Shown here piece by piece: positions 11,901-22,621 of a DNA stretch of 64,000 bases. The position numbers were made by a program, and so were the translations under genes. A model generated the notes under the pieces. That model ran no database searches, was not told where the DNA came from, and saw nothing but the letters and a program-made list of their open reading frames with translations. The DNA is from Dirofilaria immitis (lineage: Eukaryota > Nematoda > Chromadorea > Rhabditida > Onchocercidae). Location: NCBI GenBank assembly GCA_024305405.1, contig JAKNDB010000092.1:1-64000 (forward strand), written 5' to 3'. How positions within the stretch are numbered: position 1 is the stretch's first letter; each line of letters starts with the position of its first letter.

Positions 11901-13560
11901 ATAACTAAATTGATGTTAATGATTTGGTTGTGATGAGAATTTTATATAAAAGCTATTAAATTTAAAATATGACTCTCGCAACATATGTAAATTACTTATT
12001 TTAAAGGGAATTTCATAAATTTGAAATACAAATTTAGAATCAAAATTGAATGAAAATTTCATCGGTAATCCTCCTTCGGGTATTATTGAATGTACTAAAT
12101 TAAAGTGAAAATAATATTGGTATCATATATGATTTATTTGCTATCAGATTAGCCTTTGACTCAACTTTTATATGCATCCATTTCTCAGAGCGAAAAGTGA
12201 AGAAGTTTAACTGTTCTATATGGAATATGAAATATGATAAAGGAAAGAATTTTTCTAGCAGGATTAAAAAAATTCTATAAATTTTATTTCTATATGCACG
12301 AAACATAAATGTCTGACCAGGTGATAGTTCGAACGTAGTAAAATCTATATTATATTGAACATATATTGCTTAAAAACCAAAAACCATGCATGTGTTTTAA
12401 TTAATCTGATTGTTTGATATTTCTAAGTTTGATATGAACAATGCATTTCGCCAATTGATCCATTTTACTTATTTTACAATAAAGTAATTTTTTCGATACT
12501 TAATAAAAGGTCTGAAATTTTGAAATAATTTATTTTTAAAGAAAAAATCGAAAGAATACGAAAAAGAATTGATCGATATGCAACACAGAATGAATAAAAA
12601 CTCAATTATTTTTGAATCTGATAATGCATAGCTATTATAGACTGGATTATATATATATATATTTCACTAGTTTTTTCATATTTTAACCATTTTCAACTTT
12701 TTATTTATATCGTTAAAGATTATTGTGATATTATTTAACCATCAACTTTCAAGTTGCGCACCTAAGTGTGACAAACACAGAAAAATTTGAAGAAATCGAG
12801 TAAATTGAAAGAAGATTAAAAATGCTCCGGAAAATCTACAACTACTATTTTTATTTGAGAAAAGCTATTTGCGTACGTTGAATTTTGCGCTTCAACACAA
12901 ATGCAAGAAGACATGATTTATTAAATAAATAATTTTGACGAGTAATTCAACTACTTTTATGTCTTTTATCCAATGATAGAAAAAGTTTTCAATACTTCAT
13001 TAGAAAGAAAACAATGGACAGAATTTCTTAGTTGTAATCATGTAATATACACTTTAAATTGCAAAATAATTCAACAGAATTTTGATTAAAGTTAAACATT
13101 TCATCGAACTTCGCCCCTACGCTCCATCCTTTGAAGTCAAAAAATCAAATCACTATTTAATTTTTTCTAATGCAAAATAAGTGGAAAATTCATCATTGAA
13201 CATACAAATTTTTTCATACTCGTTGATCTGAAATCGAAAATATTTCATGCAAATGAGTGAAAGTTGTCCTTGTAGAGAAATTCATTTGTTGTCATTTCAA
13301 TTAAATATTTTGATATCCCATTTTCAGGATGTTAAAATAAATAAACTTAACAAGCGATATACAAGAATTTTGTTAGTTCAAAAGACTTCTGCTGAGAATT
13401 GCAATTCTGATGATGCTCAACAAGTGATGTACAAAATTCATTCCATCAGGAAAACATATAGTTCTATAAAAATCAATATTTTTGAAGCACAAAAAGTAGA
13501 TAATTCAAGTCATATTCCCAGGTTTTATCAAAATTTTCAAAAATTCATGATATGAGAATT
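8912..13560. other. AT-rich intergenic DNA, no supported gene
   Basis: Apart from the repeat half at 8914-9020, I see no convincing exon, RNA gene or mobile element. A T-rich tract lies at 10160-10330. The stretch 10.69-10.95 kb is noticeably more C/T-rich and open in two overlapping frames, but has no recognisable motif or paired splice sites, so I do not call it a gene. Confidence 0.5.
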
Positions 13561-13668
13561 GGTACATAACATTAGAATCCCTTCCTCTAAGTAACTCTTC
13601 AGTTCATAATAAGCATCGCCAGAATTGCAATTTTCAGCAGAAATGTTTTGAACTAACAAAAACCAAAA
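13370..13668. repeat. Small inverted repeat
   Basis: The segment ttagttcaaaagacttctgc..aattgcaattctgatgatgct (13374-13420) recurs inverted at about 13613-13660, separated by some 190 bp. It overlaps a dispersed repeat that begins near 13560. It may be a remnant of a foldback element or of duplicated exon pieces. Confidence 0.55.
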
Positions 13669-14030
13669 GTGAATAACAGCTTTTGTTGTAATTTTCTTAT
13701 CATTTTGGTTTACGCAGATGTCGTTATTTTTCCGGATTAGAAAGAAATAATTCTAATCAATCACAAAAGATCACCACGAGGCAATTTTTAGCAGTAATTA
13801 TTTAGCCATTTCGTTAGAGCCAAATAAAGAAATATTAAGAATGGGAAAAGTTTACTAGTCATATTAAACTCTTAAGAGTAAACATGAAATTATGCAGAAA
13901 ATTGATTGAAAACGCTTTTCAGATGCCAGATTCGGCAGTTTTTTGTGGTGTAAAATTTTGGCATAAAATTATCGAGAAGCGTGCTAAATAATTTTTATAA
14001 TTGGATTTACATATTGATCAACTGCAGCGT
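13560..14030. repeat. Dispersed repeat, copy 1 (second copy 17290-17690)
   Basis: Patchy but colinear similarity to 17290-17690 in the same orientation. Shared words include taacat(t/c)agaatcc, atcaatcacaaaag(a/g)tcacc, gagccaaataaa and aaaattttggcat/caaaattat. The two copies flank the 14-17 kb gene remnants. No coding capacity is evident. Confidence 0.6.
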
Positions 14031-14635
14031 TCTAAGAATGATATCCACGTACTTGTCGCGAACGCTGATTCGCGAAACTCCAACATACAATTACATAATT
14101 AAATAAATTTCTTATTGTAAGCAAATAAGCAAATAGATTACTCACTGTAAATTAATGCTCATGAAACTATGAATCATCCCAGTCATATCCACATTCCTTA
14201 AAATTGTTTTTTCACACGTTTTTGTTGTTATCTAACCAATCTACATCCTTTTGTTTAAACGCTTATTTTCCCATGCTAATCCCTCTTTTAATCGTACTGT
14301 AATGTTTCCTCCATATCCCAATCCACATCTTTATGTTCAAACGCTTATTTTCCCACGCTAATCTCCCCGTTTAATCTTACTGTAATGTTTCCTCCATATC
14401 CGATATGTTTCCGGTGATAGAATTAACCACTCCCCACTTCTGGGAAGATATAAACCACGAATGATCATCATCAACATTATTGTTATCACTTAAGTACAAT
14501 CAGTAATAAACGTTTCGGCTTCACGGTGTTCTCTCAATACAGCTCCACTACTCAATCCCCAACACTGGTGACATTTGGTCCCTCAATGTCAGCTCACGCC
14601 CAATAAATACGCGACAGTATTGATCAACTGCATTG
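14012..14635 (+). mobile_element. LTR-retroelement remnant (solo LTR plus leader)
   Basis: A roughly 600 bp insertion that looks like an LTR with the start of an internal region. It has an 84-bp direct duplication (14244-14400, ending ..gtaatgtttcctccatatcc twice), a TATA-like gatataaacc near 14447, a polyadenylation-like aataaacg near 14503, an end at ..ccaaca near 14568, then ctggtgacatttggtccctc, which resembles the primer-binding/leader region of Ty3/gypsy-type elements. It is more GC-rich than its surroundings. The 15-mer tattgatcaactgca occurs at both borders (14012 and 14621). Class assignment is tentative. Confidence 0.55.
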
Positions 14636-14699
14636 TACTTGAATTTCGTCGGCTGTTTTAAAATCTATTAGGCAAATTCAAGTATACTGATTGCTGTCT

Positions 14700-16920
14700 T
14701 GAATATTCATTTTTTTTTTTGAGATTTCCAGTATAAGAATAAAGCTATTGCACCAACAGCATAACGAGTTTGTTTTTGCATTAAAATCTCAGAAAAACGT
14801 CTTGCTTTAGGATTCATTGAATAATGCTCATTTACAAACTGGTAATCTTGAAAGCAAATATTATACGTGCATTTTCTTCTTAATTCAGAGTTCTTTTGAC
14901 TAGGCAAATCTGTCTGATGGAAAGTGAGAATTCCATTTTACTTAAAGAAAAAATTCATCAGGACTTTATTATTCATTATTTAAATAATCAAAAGAACATA
15001 GTAATCTGGAAAAGAAAAAGCGAATTACAAGCATTTAAATTAAATGGTCAAAAACTGCAATATTTTTTACCTGTGCGATACGGATTTATCAGATTCTTCC
15101 AATCTTTTCTTCACATTCCATACATTGATCAAATTATATATGTGTAAGATTTTTCACTCATTTAGCATCCAAGTGAGTTTATATAAAAAATTTTACCACT
15201 GTGGGAAAATTTAACTAATCTAAATTCTAAATAGGTTGAATTAACTCATTATATATGATCGAACATCACGTACATGAGTTAATTTGTATTAATTGGTGCG
15301 CAAATATGAATTTCCGAATTTTCTAATCCTGTATCTTTATGAATATATGCTACGATCATATTGATGCAATAATATGGAAAATATTGAGAATTTTTAAAAT
15401 TATCCTGTTATCCTGCTATTATTCATCTAACTTTTATTTCAGTATTATTTGCAGAAAAAGTGATTGAAACTATGAAGTCTTTTTTTCACGTATGATCAAA
15501 TTTGTGTTGATCAATATTTATTTCAACTGCGAAATAAACATTTGAAAAACACTTAACAATGTTAAAATTAGAAGAATGGATGAAATAATTTCAGTAGCCT
15601 GTTTTGATAATCTTCATCTCATAAATTACTTCAAGATAGGAAAAATTTGAATCAAATTTTGCAAAATATGCAAACAAAGCAAAATAATAAAATAATGTTG
15701 TTCAATTAGATTTGTAAAAGAATAATTGGCCAGAAATTAGTCAGTGAGTCCTTCCTGACCTGAACTATTTCAAACATTAAAATTTTTTTGGTTGGGTTAA
15801 ATGAAAACAGCAATTAATTCTTCATTCAGTGAATTTATCGGTTGAGCGAGTCCCTTTATTTATAAGGATGATATCTGGTGGATTCAAATCATTGTATAAA
15901 GAAGGAAATATATGATATAACGTTGACTCAATGGAATGGCCAAATTTCTGGAAAACCTGAGTTATGTTATCCCAAAAGTGACTTAATTTTTCAAGAATGA
16001 TTAATTGCTCGCTTTCACTTATCGCTACTTTTGTCACATATCCAGGACCGTCTTCATTCGAAGCTTGTATGATATTCTTCACCTGCAAAATCAAGTATGT
16101 TTCGATTCAGAAAAAAAGTCAGTATGTTTTGATTAACTGAAGCCTTAATTCTTCTACTGCCAAATAAATTTAACCTTAAATAAAGCATAATTTAACAGCA
16201 GGTAATTCTACTATTTTTTTAACACTGACTGTAATTCGTTAGCATATTTTATTAGCTTATTAACACCCATATTGAATTTACCCTTAGTAAGATCACTCGT
16301 CACTTACCCAAAGATTTGATGGAAAGGTGTAAGTTAAAAGACATAAGTTGAACACCATGAAAATTAGTGTGGAGTACATATATTTTGGCACAAATACAGG
16401 CGTATGTGCTGCAAAGATAGTGAAATTCTCTCAGGTTCAACTATTCGAAACTATTTCGATGATTCACTGAAATGAAATGATGACAGAATTTCTGAATCAC
16501 CAAATTAGCATTAAAAATTGTTTTAATCTAGTGCTAACAGTAAAATGGAAACCGTCATCGATCTTCTTTAACCGTGGTAAAGATTAAGGTCCTTTCTGTT
16601 TTTCAATGGTATCACCTCAAATTTAAATAATTAAACCTTCATTACGATAGATGAATACAGCGATTACAATATCAATAACACAAATTTAATGAGATCAATA
16701 AGACAACTTTGATGACGGCATCATACGGAAAAGGAAAAGCGAAACCAAATACAATCCAATATGTCGATTCAAACGACTTCGTTGCATGTCTTTTAAAACG
16801 GCTTTGGCGCTCAGGACTCTCTTCTACCGCGTAAAGGGAGGATCCTGGTACAGTTATGCGACTATTAGAAATAGCGGCGTTTGTTAGAACGTGTAAAATA
16901 GAGCACTTTTTGGAACTCAT
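14700..16920 (-). CDS. Hypothetical nematode gene, several exons, family not recognised
   Basis: Three minus-strand blocks look coding because related copies exist elsewhere in the window. Block a (16672-16920) opens with ATG (MSSKKCSILHVLTNA..) and contains a basic stretch and a hydrophobic segment (AVIKVVLLISLNLCY). Block b (15822-16083) follows a clear acceptor (gattttgcag) and reads VKNIIQASNEDGPGYVTKVA.. to a stop after STDKFTE. Block c (14707 to about 15120) includes a candidate 5' piece (VWNVKKRLEESDKSVSHR), a short intron with gtaaaa..ttccag, and the segment PSQKNSELRRKCTYNICF. Whether a, b and c belong to one gene is not certain, since b ends in a stop. No domain is recognised. Confidence 0.35.
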
Positions 16921-17289
16921 TAATATGGCCAGTTTTAGCTTACATTTTATATTGCACAGTAAATCCTCACATACAACTTGTGTCTGGAGATATTAAATCC
17001 AGAACGAAGGCTTTGGTTCTCATCGCAATTTCATTTTTTCAACGATAAAAGCAAAATGATTGTTTCTGTATACTTTATATAATTTGAAACTTTTGCAGAG
17101 GAAATAATTCCAGACATTTATACGATTTTAGTGATTCTTTCTGATCTCAAACCAAAAATATTTATTACAAATGTTCATTATTTCTCAATTGAATAAAATC
17201 TGTTTAATACCACATTGATTTGAAATAATCTGAGTAATTCAGAATATATCATCAGCTTTTATTAACATTAATAAACAACCAATGATAAA

Positions 17290-17690
17290 CGAATGCTACA
17301 TAACATCAGAATCCTTTTTTCTAGATAAATTTTCAGCTTCAATGAGCATCGGAATTGCTAACCTCAATAAAAGTCATTTGAAATAATAAAACCATAAAAA
17401 CCAGTATATTAGCACATTGTTCCAAACATCATTGCTTTTTCGGATTGAAAACAAATAATCATTATCAATCACAAAAGGTCACCCACAAGGGCAGTTTTTA
17501 GTGTCAATTAGAGAGCCAAATAAAACGATACACACGAAAAGTTTTATTATATACATTCAATACTCCAATGGAATATGAAATGATGAAAACTGGCTATTTC
17601 AAGCGCCAAAATTCAGTTGCTTATCTATAGCGGAAAATTTTGGCACAGAATTATTAAGAAGCATTCTAAGCATGATATCTATATTTATTC
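17290..17690. repeat. Dispersed repeat, copy 2 (first copy 13560-14030)
   Basis: Same-orientation partner of the 13.56-14.03 kb repeat, sharing several 12-20 bp words in the same order. Non-coding. Confidence 0.6.
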
Positions 17691-18245
17691 TGATTCTATT
17701 TCGTTTTGCATTGAATCATCATCAGTATTAATATGACCAGAAATGGAAGATATGACAAGGTTAAATACTTGTAAGAATATAGCGCTTGAAGGAAGAAATG
17801 GGAAACGTTATCATTCCGTTTTTAAAACAAATGAAACAATTTCAGCAAGCGATTAGATCAAAAATTTTATTAATCAAAAATGAGAATTGATTAATCATTC
17901 ATTTCAGTGTTTCGCTGAAACTATTCCCTTTATAATTTTTCAGCAATTAACCTTATCGTTTTATGATTTTCGTACAAATAATTCGAAATTATTTCAATTG
18001 CAGTCAAATTTAAACAAAACTTCGCTTGTTTCAGTGCATCACTTCACCATATGAATTTATCATGAATGAGATAATATATTATCATGATAGAATTTAAAGA
18101 TATACCGAAAATGAAATGGCAACCAGACAGATTGATTTCATTTCAAAGTCCGTAACATAAATGCTCTTTCAGACTGTCATTTATGGAAATCACAAGCAAA
18201 CATAATTTTTTCTACCTGATCATATATTTCACCGTCAAATGTAGC

Positions 18246-18410
18246 GCTTTTGGTTCTACAATGGCCTTTTTGTTGGTTGGACTTATTGGGTAATTTCCTG
18301 GGTTAGTACAACAGCTCTAGTAATTGTAGGTGTTGATTATCTTACGCCATTTTTTTATGAAGATGTTCAAAGTGTGCGGTTGCTTTTAGGGTTAATATTA
18401 TCAGCAAATG
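18246..18410 (+). pseudogene. Wolbachia-like amino-acid permease fragment, copy 1
   Basis: Codes, with one small gap, for a piece of an APC-type amino-acid permease: AFGSTMAFLLVGLIG, a lost base or short gap at the gggtaattt position, then VISWVSTTALVIVGVDYLTP, ending at ..LILSAN. Bacterial-type uninterrupted coding, close likeness to the fragment at 18782-19036, and the neighbouring CNNM/CorC-like fragment suggest nuclear transfer from a Wolbachia endosymbiont, which is common in filarial worms. It is truncated at both ends and lacks a start, so it is non-functional as a permease. Confidence 0.7.
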
Positions 18411-18596
18411 AATTTTATTTTTCTTTATTTATTTATAGTTTTTTCTAATGAGTTTTATTTTTTTCTATTTATTTTCTGAGGCTAAAAATATGTAACGTTC
18501 TAAGTATATGAAACCTAACTATACAGGACTTCAAATTTGCAAACGCTTCTTGTAGTATAAGTAACTCTGTTTTGTCACAGCAATATTATATTTTAA

Positions 18597-18770
18597 TAGA
18601 CCAGTTATTGATTTTAGTATTATCAATAATTTTTGTTTTGCTGCTTTTATCATTTTTATTTTCAGGTGCAGAAATAGGGTTAACCTTAATTAGCCGCTCC
18701 CGAGCTAATAAATTAAAGCTAGACGGTAACAAAAAGCTAAGGTAATTGACCGCTTATTAAACAAAAAGAA
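18597..18770 (+). pseudogene. Wolbachia-like CNNM/CorC (hemolysin-type) transporter fragment
   Basis: One frame reads DQLLILVLSIIFVLLLLSFL, then FSGAEIGLTLISRSRANKLK, which is the N-terminal membrane segment of the bacterial CNNM-domain/HlyC-CorC family (the FSG.E...T..SRSR..KL signature). A one- or two-base gap follows at agctaaggtaatt, after which the frame resumes as VIDRLLNKKE. It stops 12 bp before the second permease fragment, which comes from a different bacterial locus, so the two were joined after or during transfer. Only about 55 of roughly 420 codons remain. Confidence 0.75.
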
Positions 18771-18781
18771 TATATATTTCA

Positions 18782-19036
18782 CCAGGGAGTGGTGCTGTAT
18801 CTCTTTCTTTAGTGTTCGCTACACTATGTGCAAAGTTTCCAGAAACCGGAGGCCCTCATATTTATGCAAAACATGCTTTTGGTTCTAAAGTGGCCTTTTT
18901 GTTGATTGGACTTATTGGGTAATTTCCTGTGTTATTACAACAGCTCTAGTGATTGTAGGTGTTGATTATCTTACGCCATTTTTTATGAAGACGTTCAAAG
19001 TATGCGGTTGCTTTTAGGGTTACTATTATCAGCAAA
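18782..19036 (+). pseudogene. Wolbachia-like amino-acid permease fragment, copy 2
   Basis: Longer copy of the permease piece at 18246-18410. It begins PGSGAVSLSLVFATLCAKFP, then ETGGPHIYAKHAFGSKVAF, typical of APC-family amino-acid permeases, and continues to the same endpoint as copy 1 (tatcagcaaatgaa). The same gggtaattt gap occurs in both copies, so the gap predates the duplication. Further small indels occur near acgccatttttt. Truncated at both ends; a nuclear relic, not a gene. Confidence 0.75.
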
Positions 19037-20523
19037 TGAAAAATACATTATTTAAAGTAATACAATTATACCAAGACCGATGATAATCATTTTTACTGAA
19101 AATTCAACATTATGGTCGATTACTCTATTCCTCTTCATTTTGATTAATTTTTCCATAATTTAAACCATTATTGAAGACATAAATGAAATGCATAAGAAAA
19201 AAGTGTTCGGAAAAAATCGGACTTCATGGATTCAGGATTCAAACTGAGGTGGCAGAAATTACAATATTTTTTGATTAGATTTTTAAAATCTCCTATGAGA
19301 AAATAGCAGGTATATATATAATTGTCATTTTATAATCCATAAAATTCAATGAATCATCCTGTATTGTACTGCAGATTATTCATGCAGTATTCTTGAAGTC
19401 TTGAATATGTTTGCGTAAGATAAGTTTGCTTGATTGCTGAAATGTTTTAAAGATAATCTAAGAGATCAAAAATAGCAATATATTCAGTACACAGTTACCA
19501 TAATCGGAAAGATCAAAAGTGAAAATATATTTAATACACAATTACTATAATTAAGATTGAATAAAAGTGAGAATTGGAATAAAGAAGCTATATATAAATA
19601 TATATAACAAAATAAAATACCAAAACTGTTGGAAACAAACTGTTGGAATTATTTCCATTCACACTTCCCTGGCAATTGATTAATAGCATTCCGTAATTAC
19701 AAATAATTCAAAACTAGTTTCAATTATCAGCAAAATTTGACAAACTTTCGTTTATTCCAACATATTATTTTAGCATGTGCTGGTGACAAAAGAAATCAAT
19801 TTATTATTGTTGGCATCATCTGAAGATAAGTCGAGAATGATCGAGAACGTCATAAATGATCTTGAAAGAAATCGACGAAAAGGCAGCCGAAAATATTAAT
19901 TTACTAATTATTTTCTTTATGAAATTATTTCTTGAACTCGTCCAAGATTTTATTACAAGCAATATCTAACTTTTCATAAAATAAGACTGAGTTTGTTAAT
20001 TAAAATTTCTTTCATTATTTTTAAAACAAAACTTTTTATTTAAATTAACGATAAATCCAGATGGATGAATTTTTCGCCCGTCAAACGATTATTAATTTCA
20101 ATTAATTTTAATGAATTTTTAACAATCCAAGATAAGTCGAGAATGATGGGAATACTGAACGATCAATTCTACATTAATTAATTTTATCTATTAATGATTT
20201 TAATGAACTAATTAAAGTAGATAATATTTCATATACTATTTTTGATGCTGGTACTATCTGCCGGTTTTATTTTTATAGAATAATGAATTTCAATATTTAC
20301 AATTAGGAAATATAATTAATTGAAGATTAAATATAATTATTAAGTGAAATAAATATAAAGCAAAACTTTGAAAAAGTCATCATTAATAGAATGGATAAAA
20401 AATGCTGTAGTTTAGGAAAATTTGAATAATTTACGAAAAGAAAAATATTGAAATCGAATTGCTTTATTTCCTATTATTTTCTATTATCATTTTTTCCATC
20501 ATTCTTTTTGCAAAAAAATGTTT
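19037..20523. other. AT-rich intergenic DNA
   Basis: No exon, RNA gene or repeat supported between the bacterial-like fragments and the left target-site copy of the BEL element. A phrase like aagataagtcgagaatgat recurs at about 19822 and 20130, suggesting a minor local duplication. Confidence 0.5.
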
Positions 20524-20528
20524 CTGAT

Positions 20529-20939
20529 TGTTGAGGAAGATTTTTGTTGCGGGACAATCAACAAGTGACGAATTTTTATTAGAAAAAAACAACGAGGTAA
20601 CATCTGTTGCTGTGATTGTGATTATATAGGGTGATAAAAGGGGCGTGATGAAAAAAATTTGGATTGGAAAAATTTGTAAATGGATAAAACAGATGTTTTA
20701 AGAGGAACAAATGATGAATAATGTGGGAAAGGATTTTGGGTGAATGATGAATAAGAAAATTTAAATAAATGTTTTGATTAGTGTGAAAAACAGGAAATCG
20801 TTGATGGATTAGTGTGAGAAACAGGAAATCGTTGATGGCTTAGTGTGAGAAACAGGAAATCGTTGATGGCTTAATTATTTGTTACAAAAATGTATTTTTA
20901 GGAATAAATTTGAATTAATTTCCTCTCGGTTTCCCGACA
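20529..20939 (-). repeat. 3' LTR of the BEL/Pao element
   Basis: 411 bp, TG..CA ends on the minus strand. It is longer than the 5' LTR, partly because of a three-copy 31-bp tandem array at 20778-20870. The envelope-like reading frame ends inside it (stop at 20915-20917). Confidence 0.9.
20778..20873. repeat. Three-copy 31-bp tandem repeat inside the 3' LTR
   Basis: Copies start at 20778, 20809 and 20840 with ttagtgtga(a/g)aaacagg and end gttgatgg. The 5' LTR lacks them, so they arose after insertion or mark a different LTR variant. Confidence 0.9.
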
Positions 20940-22531
20940 TTCCCGAGGAAACGGGATGAAGGGCTATTTAAGGAAAGAACAATGGGAAAGTATTGAATGG
21001 TGTTGGGTGGTTCTTGATCCCCTCTTTTGGGTGTAGGAACCCGTACAAGTTCCATAGAATTATCTACCCTTCGATTTGAGGTTCTAATACAGTAAAAACG
21101 ACAAAGAGATCGAATTAATTCAAATTTTAGTTTGATAACAATTATTATAATTAATATTACGAAAACAATTATACTAAAGGTGATCAGTTTCCAACGTTTC
21201 ATAACTTCTGATAATTCTTGTTCTATTAATTCAGTGGTTTCATCGAATTCGGTTTCTAGTTGATTTACCAATTCTTCCCCTTGTTCAACTATTAGTTCCC
21301 GTAAAGATTCCTCTCGTGTTGGACCATGTACTGGGGTTCGTTATTCCGAGTGTTTGGGCTAATATATCTAAATCTGCATTAATTTTCTCAATTTCGAATT
21401 TGCTCATTATACCTGCTTTGAAATCTACAGTTTTCCATTCAGAGGCATTGAAACTACAGGGAGCTATTAACAGTTTTCCTTTAATTCGTTTTGCTATTAT
21501 ATCGTTTCTTTGCAACAATAGTTTAGCAGCCAGTGTTGGATTGACAGTCGATAACCATTCAATCAATAATAATAAGTTGTTTCTGTTTTGGCAGCTTCTC
21601 TGATACAGTTTAGTCAATTGTTTCTTAAATTCTATCTGCAACACGTCGAAAAGATATTGATATTTAATATTCCTTGGATCAAACTTATCTAATTCTGTTT
21701 CTTCCCTTTTACTTACTTCCTTCATAATTAACTCACCCTCTGGATCAGACCTTTGTTTTCGTATGTTGTTGGCTAAATTGTTGGTTCCTTTGTCGATGAT
21801 AATATTGCCATTCATTAAGTATGGCTCGCTAAAATTACGATTTGAATTCAGGATGATTCCGTTTTCCTTAAATATGAATGAGGTCTGTAGTTTATCTATA
21901 ATCACATGACTTCCGGATAGTTGGGCATCAAATTCACCAATTTTCCTGTACGGACATGATTTTCCCATTTCTTCTCCATCCCATAGGACAATACCATTAT
22001 TGGTCACACATTTCCCACTGATTGCAGTACAGCGTTCAACATTATCAAAATCTGATAGTAATCCCTTACCGTCGTAAAGGAATATCTCGCCCTTTATAAA
22101 TATGAAGTTAGTGGTTGATTGACATTTAACTCCTAACCAACCATAGGAGTACTGCAATTCGTTATTTGTAATCCATTTATTAGGTGATACTTGAATCAAT
22201 TCCTTTCCATCTATTTCCTTTTGACGATCTAAATTTCTACAGAAATGTGAAGATGTAGCTGAAATAATTGTTTGATCAGAGATTACAGATAATGAGAATC
22301 TAAAAAGGCTTTAGTGCATACTGTTCGTGTTATATTGCTACATTTGATAGCAGGTATCCGTACGTGGGTTCGTGTGTACACTATGACTGTGTTCATTGTG
22401 AAGTTTTGCTCTGCAATTTCATCACAATTCCACCTTTGTGGGATATTAAAAGGAATACCAACTTTCCATTCACACTCCTTCATTGTTTTTGCTTGGGCTG
22501 ATAGTATAAAAATCGTCGAAATCAAAACCAA
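20915..22531 (-). CDS. Envelope-like glycoprotein of the BEL/Pao element
   Basis: Three consecutive minus-strand frames (22283-22531, 21285-22199, 20915-21271) form what looks like one type-I membrane glycoprotein. There is an N-terminal signal sequence (MVLISTIFILSAQAKT), a Cys-rich ectodomain with N-glycosylation sequons (NFT, NIT, NFS), and near the C-terminus a long hydrophobic anchor (ITFSIIVFVILIIIIVI) followed by a basic tail. It sits in the env position, after integrase, and its stop lies inside the 3' LTR. Env-bearing BEL/Pao elements are known in nematodes (for example Tas in Ascaris), but I cannot assign this glycoprotein to a viral fusion-protein class from sequence alone. Both frame breaks are next to short homopolymers. 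Possible role: cell-to-cell spread; unproven. Confidence 0.65.
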
Positions 22532-22621
22532 ACTACTCGTTGTCCAATTTGACTTACAGATACTTTCTGCTATAGTTCGTTTATTTGTTGCATTCCTAGT
22601 CCTTGAAGCGATTGGTTTCTC

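Noticed and set aside
14896..15147. Plus-strand 83-codon open frame
   Set aside because: The opposite strand shows splice signals and a frame conserved with the copy at 1.4 kb, so the minus strand is the likelier coding strand.
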